Below are positions 15,504 through 15,524 of a stretch of DNA of 15,524 nt, one piece after another (position 1 is the first letter of the stretch; every line of letters begins with the position of its first letter). The DNA comes from GCA-2689995 sp964529325 (GTDB lineage Bacteria > Fidelibacterota > Marinisomatia > SCGC-AAA003-L08 > GCA-2689995). Under the pieces are notes generated by a model that was not told the origin of the DNA, searched no databases, and saw only the letters and a list, made by a program, of their open reading frames with translations. The stretch spans positions 1-15,524 of the forward strand of contig CAZGWH010000056.1 of assembly GCA_964529325.1 (NCBI GenBank), in the 5' to 3' direction. Position numbers and translations under genes: made by a program.

Positions 15504-15524
15504 TTTCAAAAAAACTATTTTCTC

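Noticed and set aside
1..15524. Search for CRISPR arrays, insertion sequences, tRNA or rRNA genes
   Set aside because: The only repeats are module duplications inside coding sequence. No spaced short repeats, transposase motifs, terminal inverted repeats, or tRNA/rRNA signatures were seen.

Overview
This is an AT-rich window (roughly 30 percent GC by eye) from a Gram-negative-type marine bacterium. It carries many secreted or outer-membrane proteins: signal peptides, lipoprotein signals, an outer-membrane barrel, and Cys-rich and lamin-tail modules. C-terminal dockerin repeats sit on secreted proteases. This mix suggests the FCB group, and Candidatus Marinimicrobia (SAR406) is my best guess. 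The taxonomy is inferred from protein style only, because no marker RNA is present.

Layout. (1) Positions 1-2140, minus strand: the N-terminal 713 codons of a large modular secreted protein, cut by the left edge. Its order is signal peptide, cohesin-like module, Cys-rich linker, lamin-tail domain, Cys-rich linker, lamin-tail domain, and a second cohesin-like module nearly identical in DNA to the first. (2) Positions 2141-2553: a divergent intergenic region with a good sigma70-type promoter for the modular gene and a weaker one for the rightward genes. (3) Positions 2554-7486, plus strand: malate dehydrogenase, a large repeat-containing lipoprotein and an outer-membrane barrel protein, closely packed as a probable operon. 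A possible 38-residue membrane peptide (7496-7612) follows. (4) Positions 7585-14094, minus strand: a trypsin-like serine protease with dockerin, a strong terminator hairpin, an M43 metalloprotease with dockerin, a DUF885-like lipoprotein that has lost its metal-binding motif and lacks a normal start codon, and an M3 oligopeptidase. (5) Positions 14247-15413, minus strand: a small protein of unknown function and a secreted beta-propeller-like protein with dockerin.

How it may fit together. Two secreted endoproteases and one propeller protein carry complete duplicated dockerin repeats. The gene at the left edge encodes two cohesin-like modules, the classical partner fold of dockerins. The simplest hypothesis is an extracellular, calcium-dependent, cellulosome-like assembly that carries proteases instead of glycosidases. 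The M3 oligopeptidase would then finish digestion of the peptides inside the cell. The domain calls rest on visible motifs; the physical partnership is inference.
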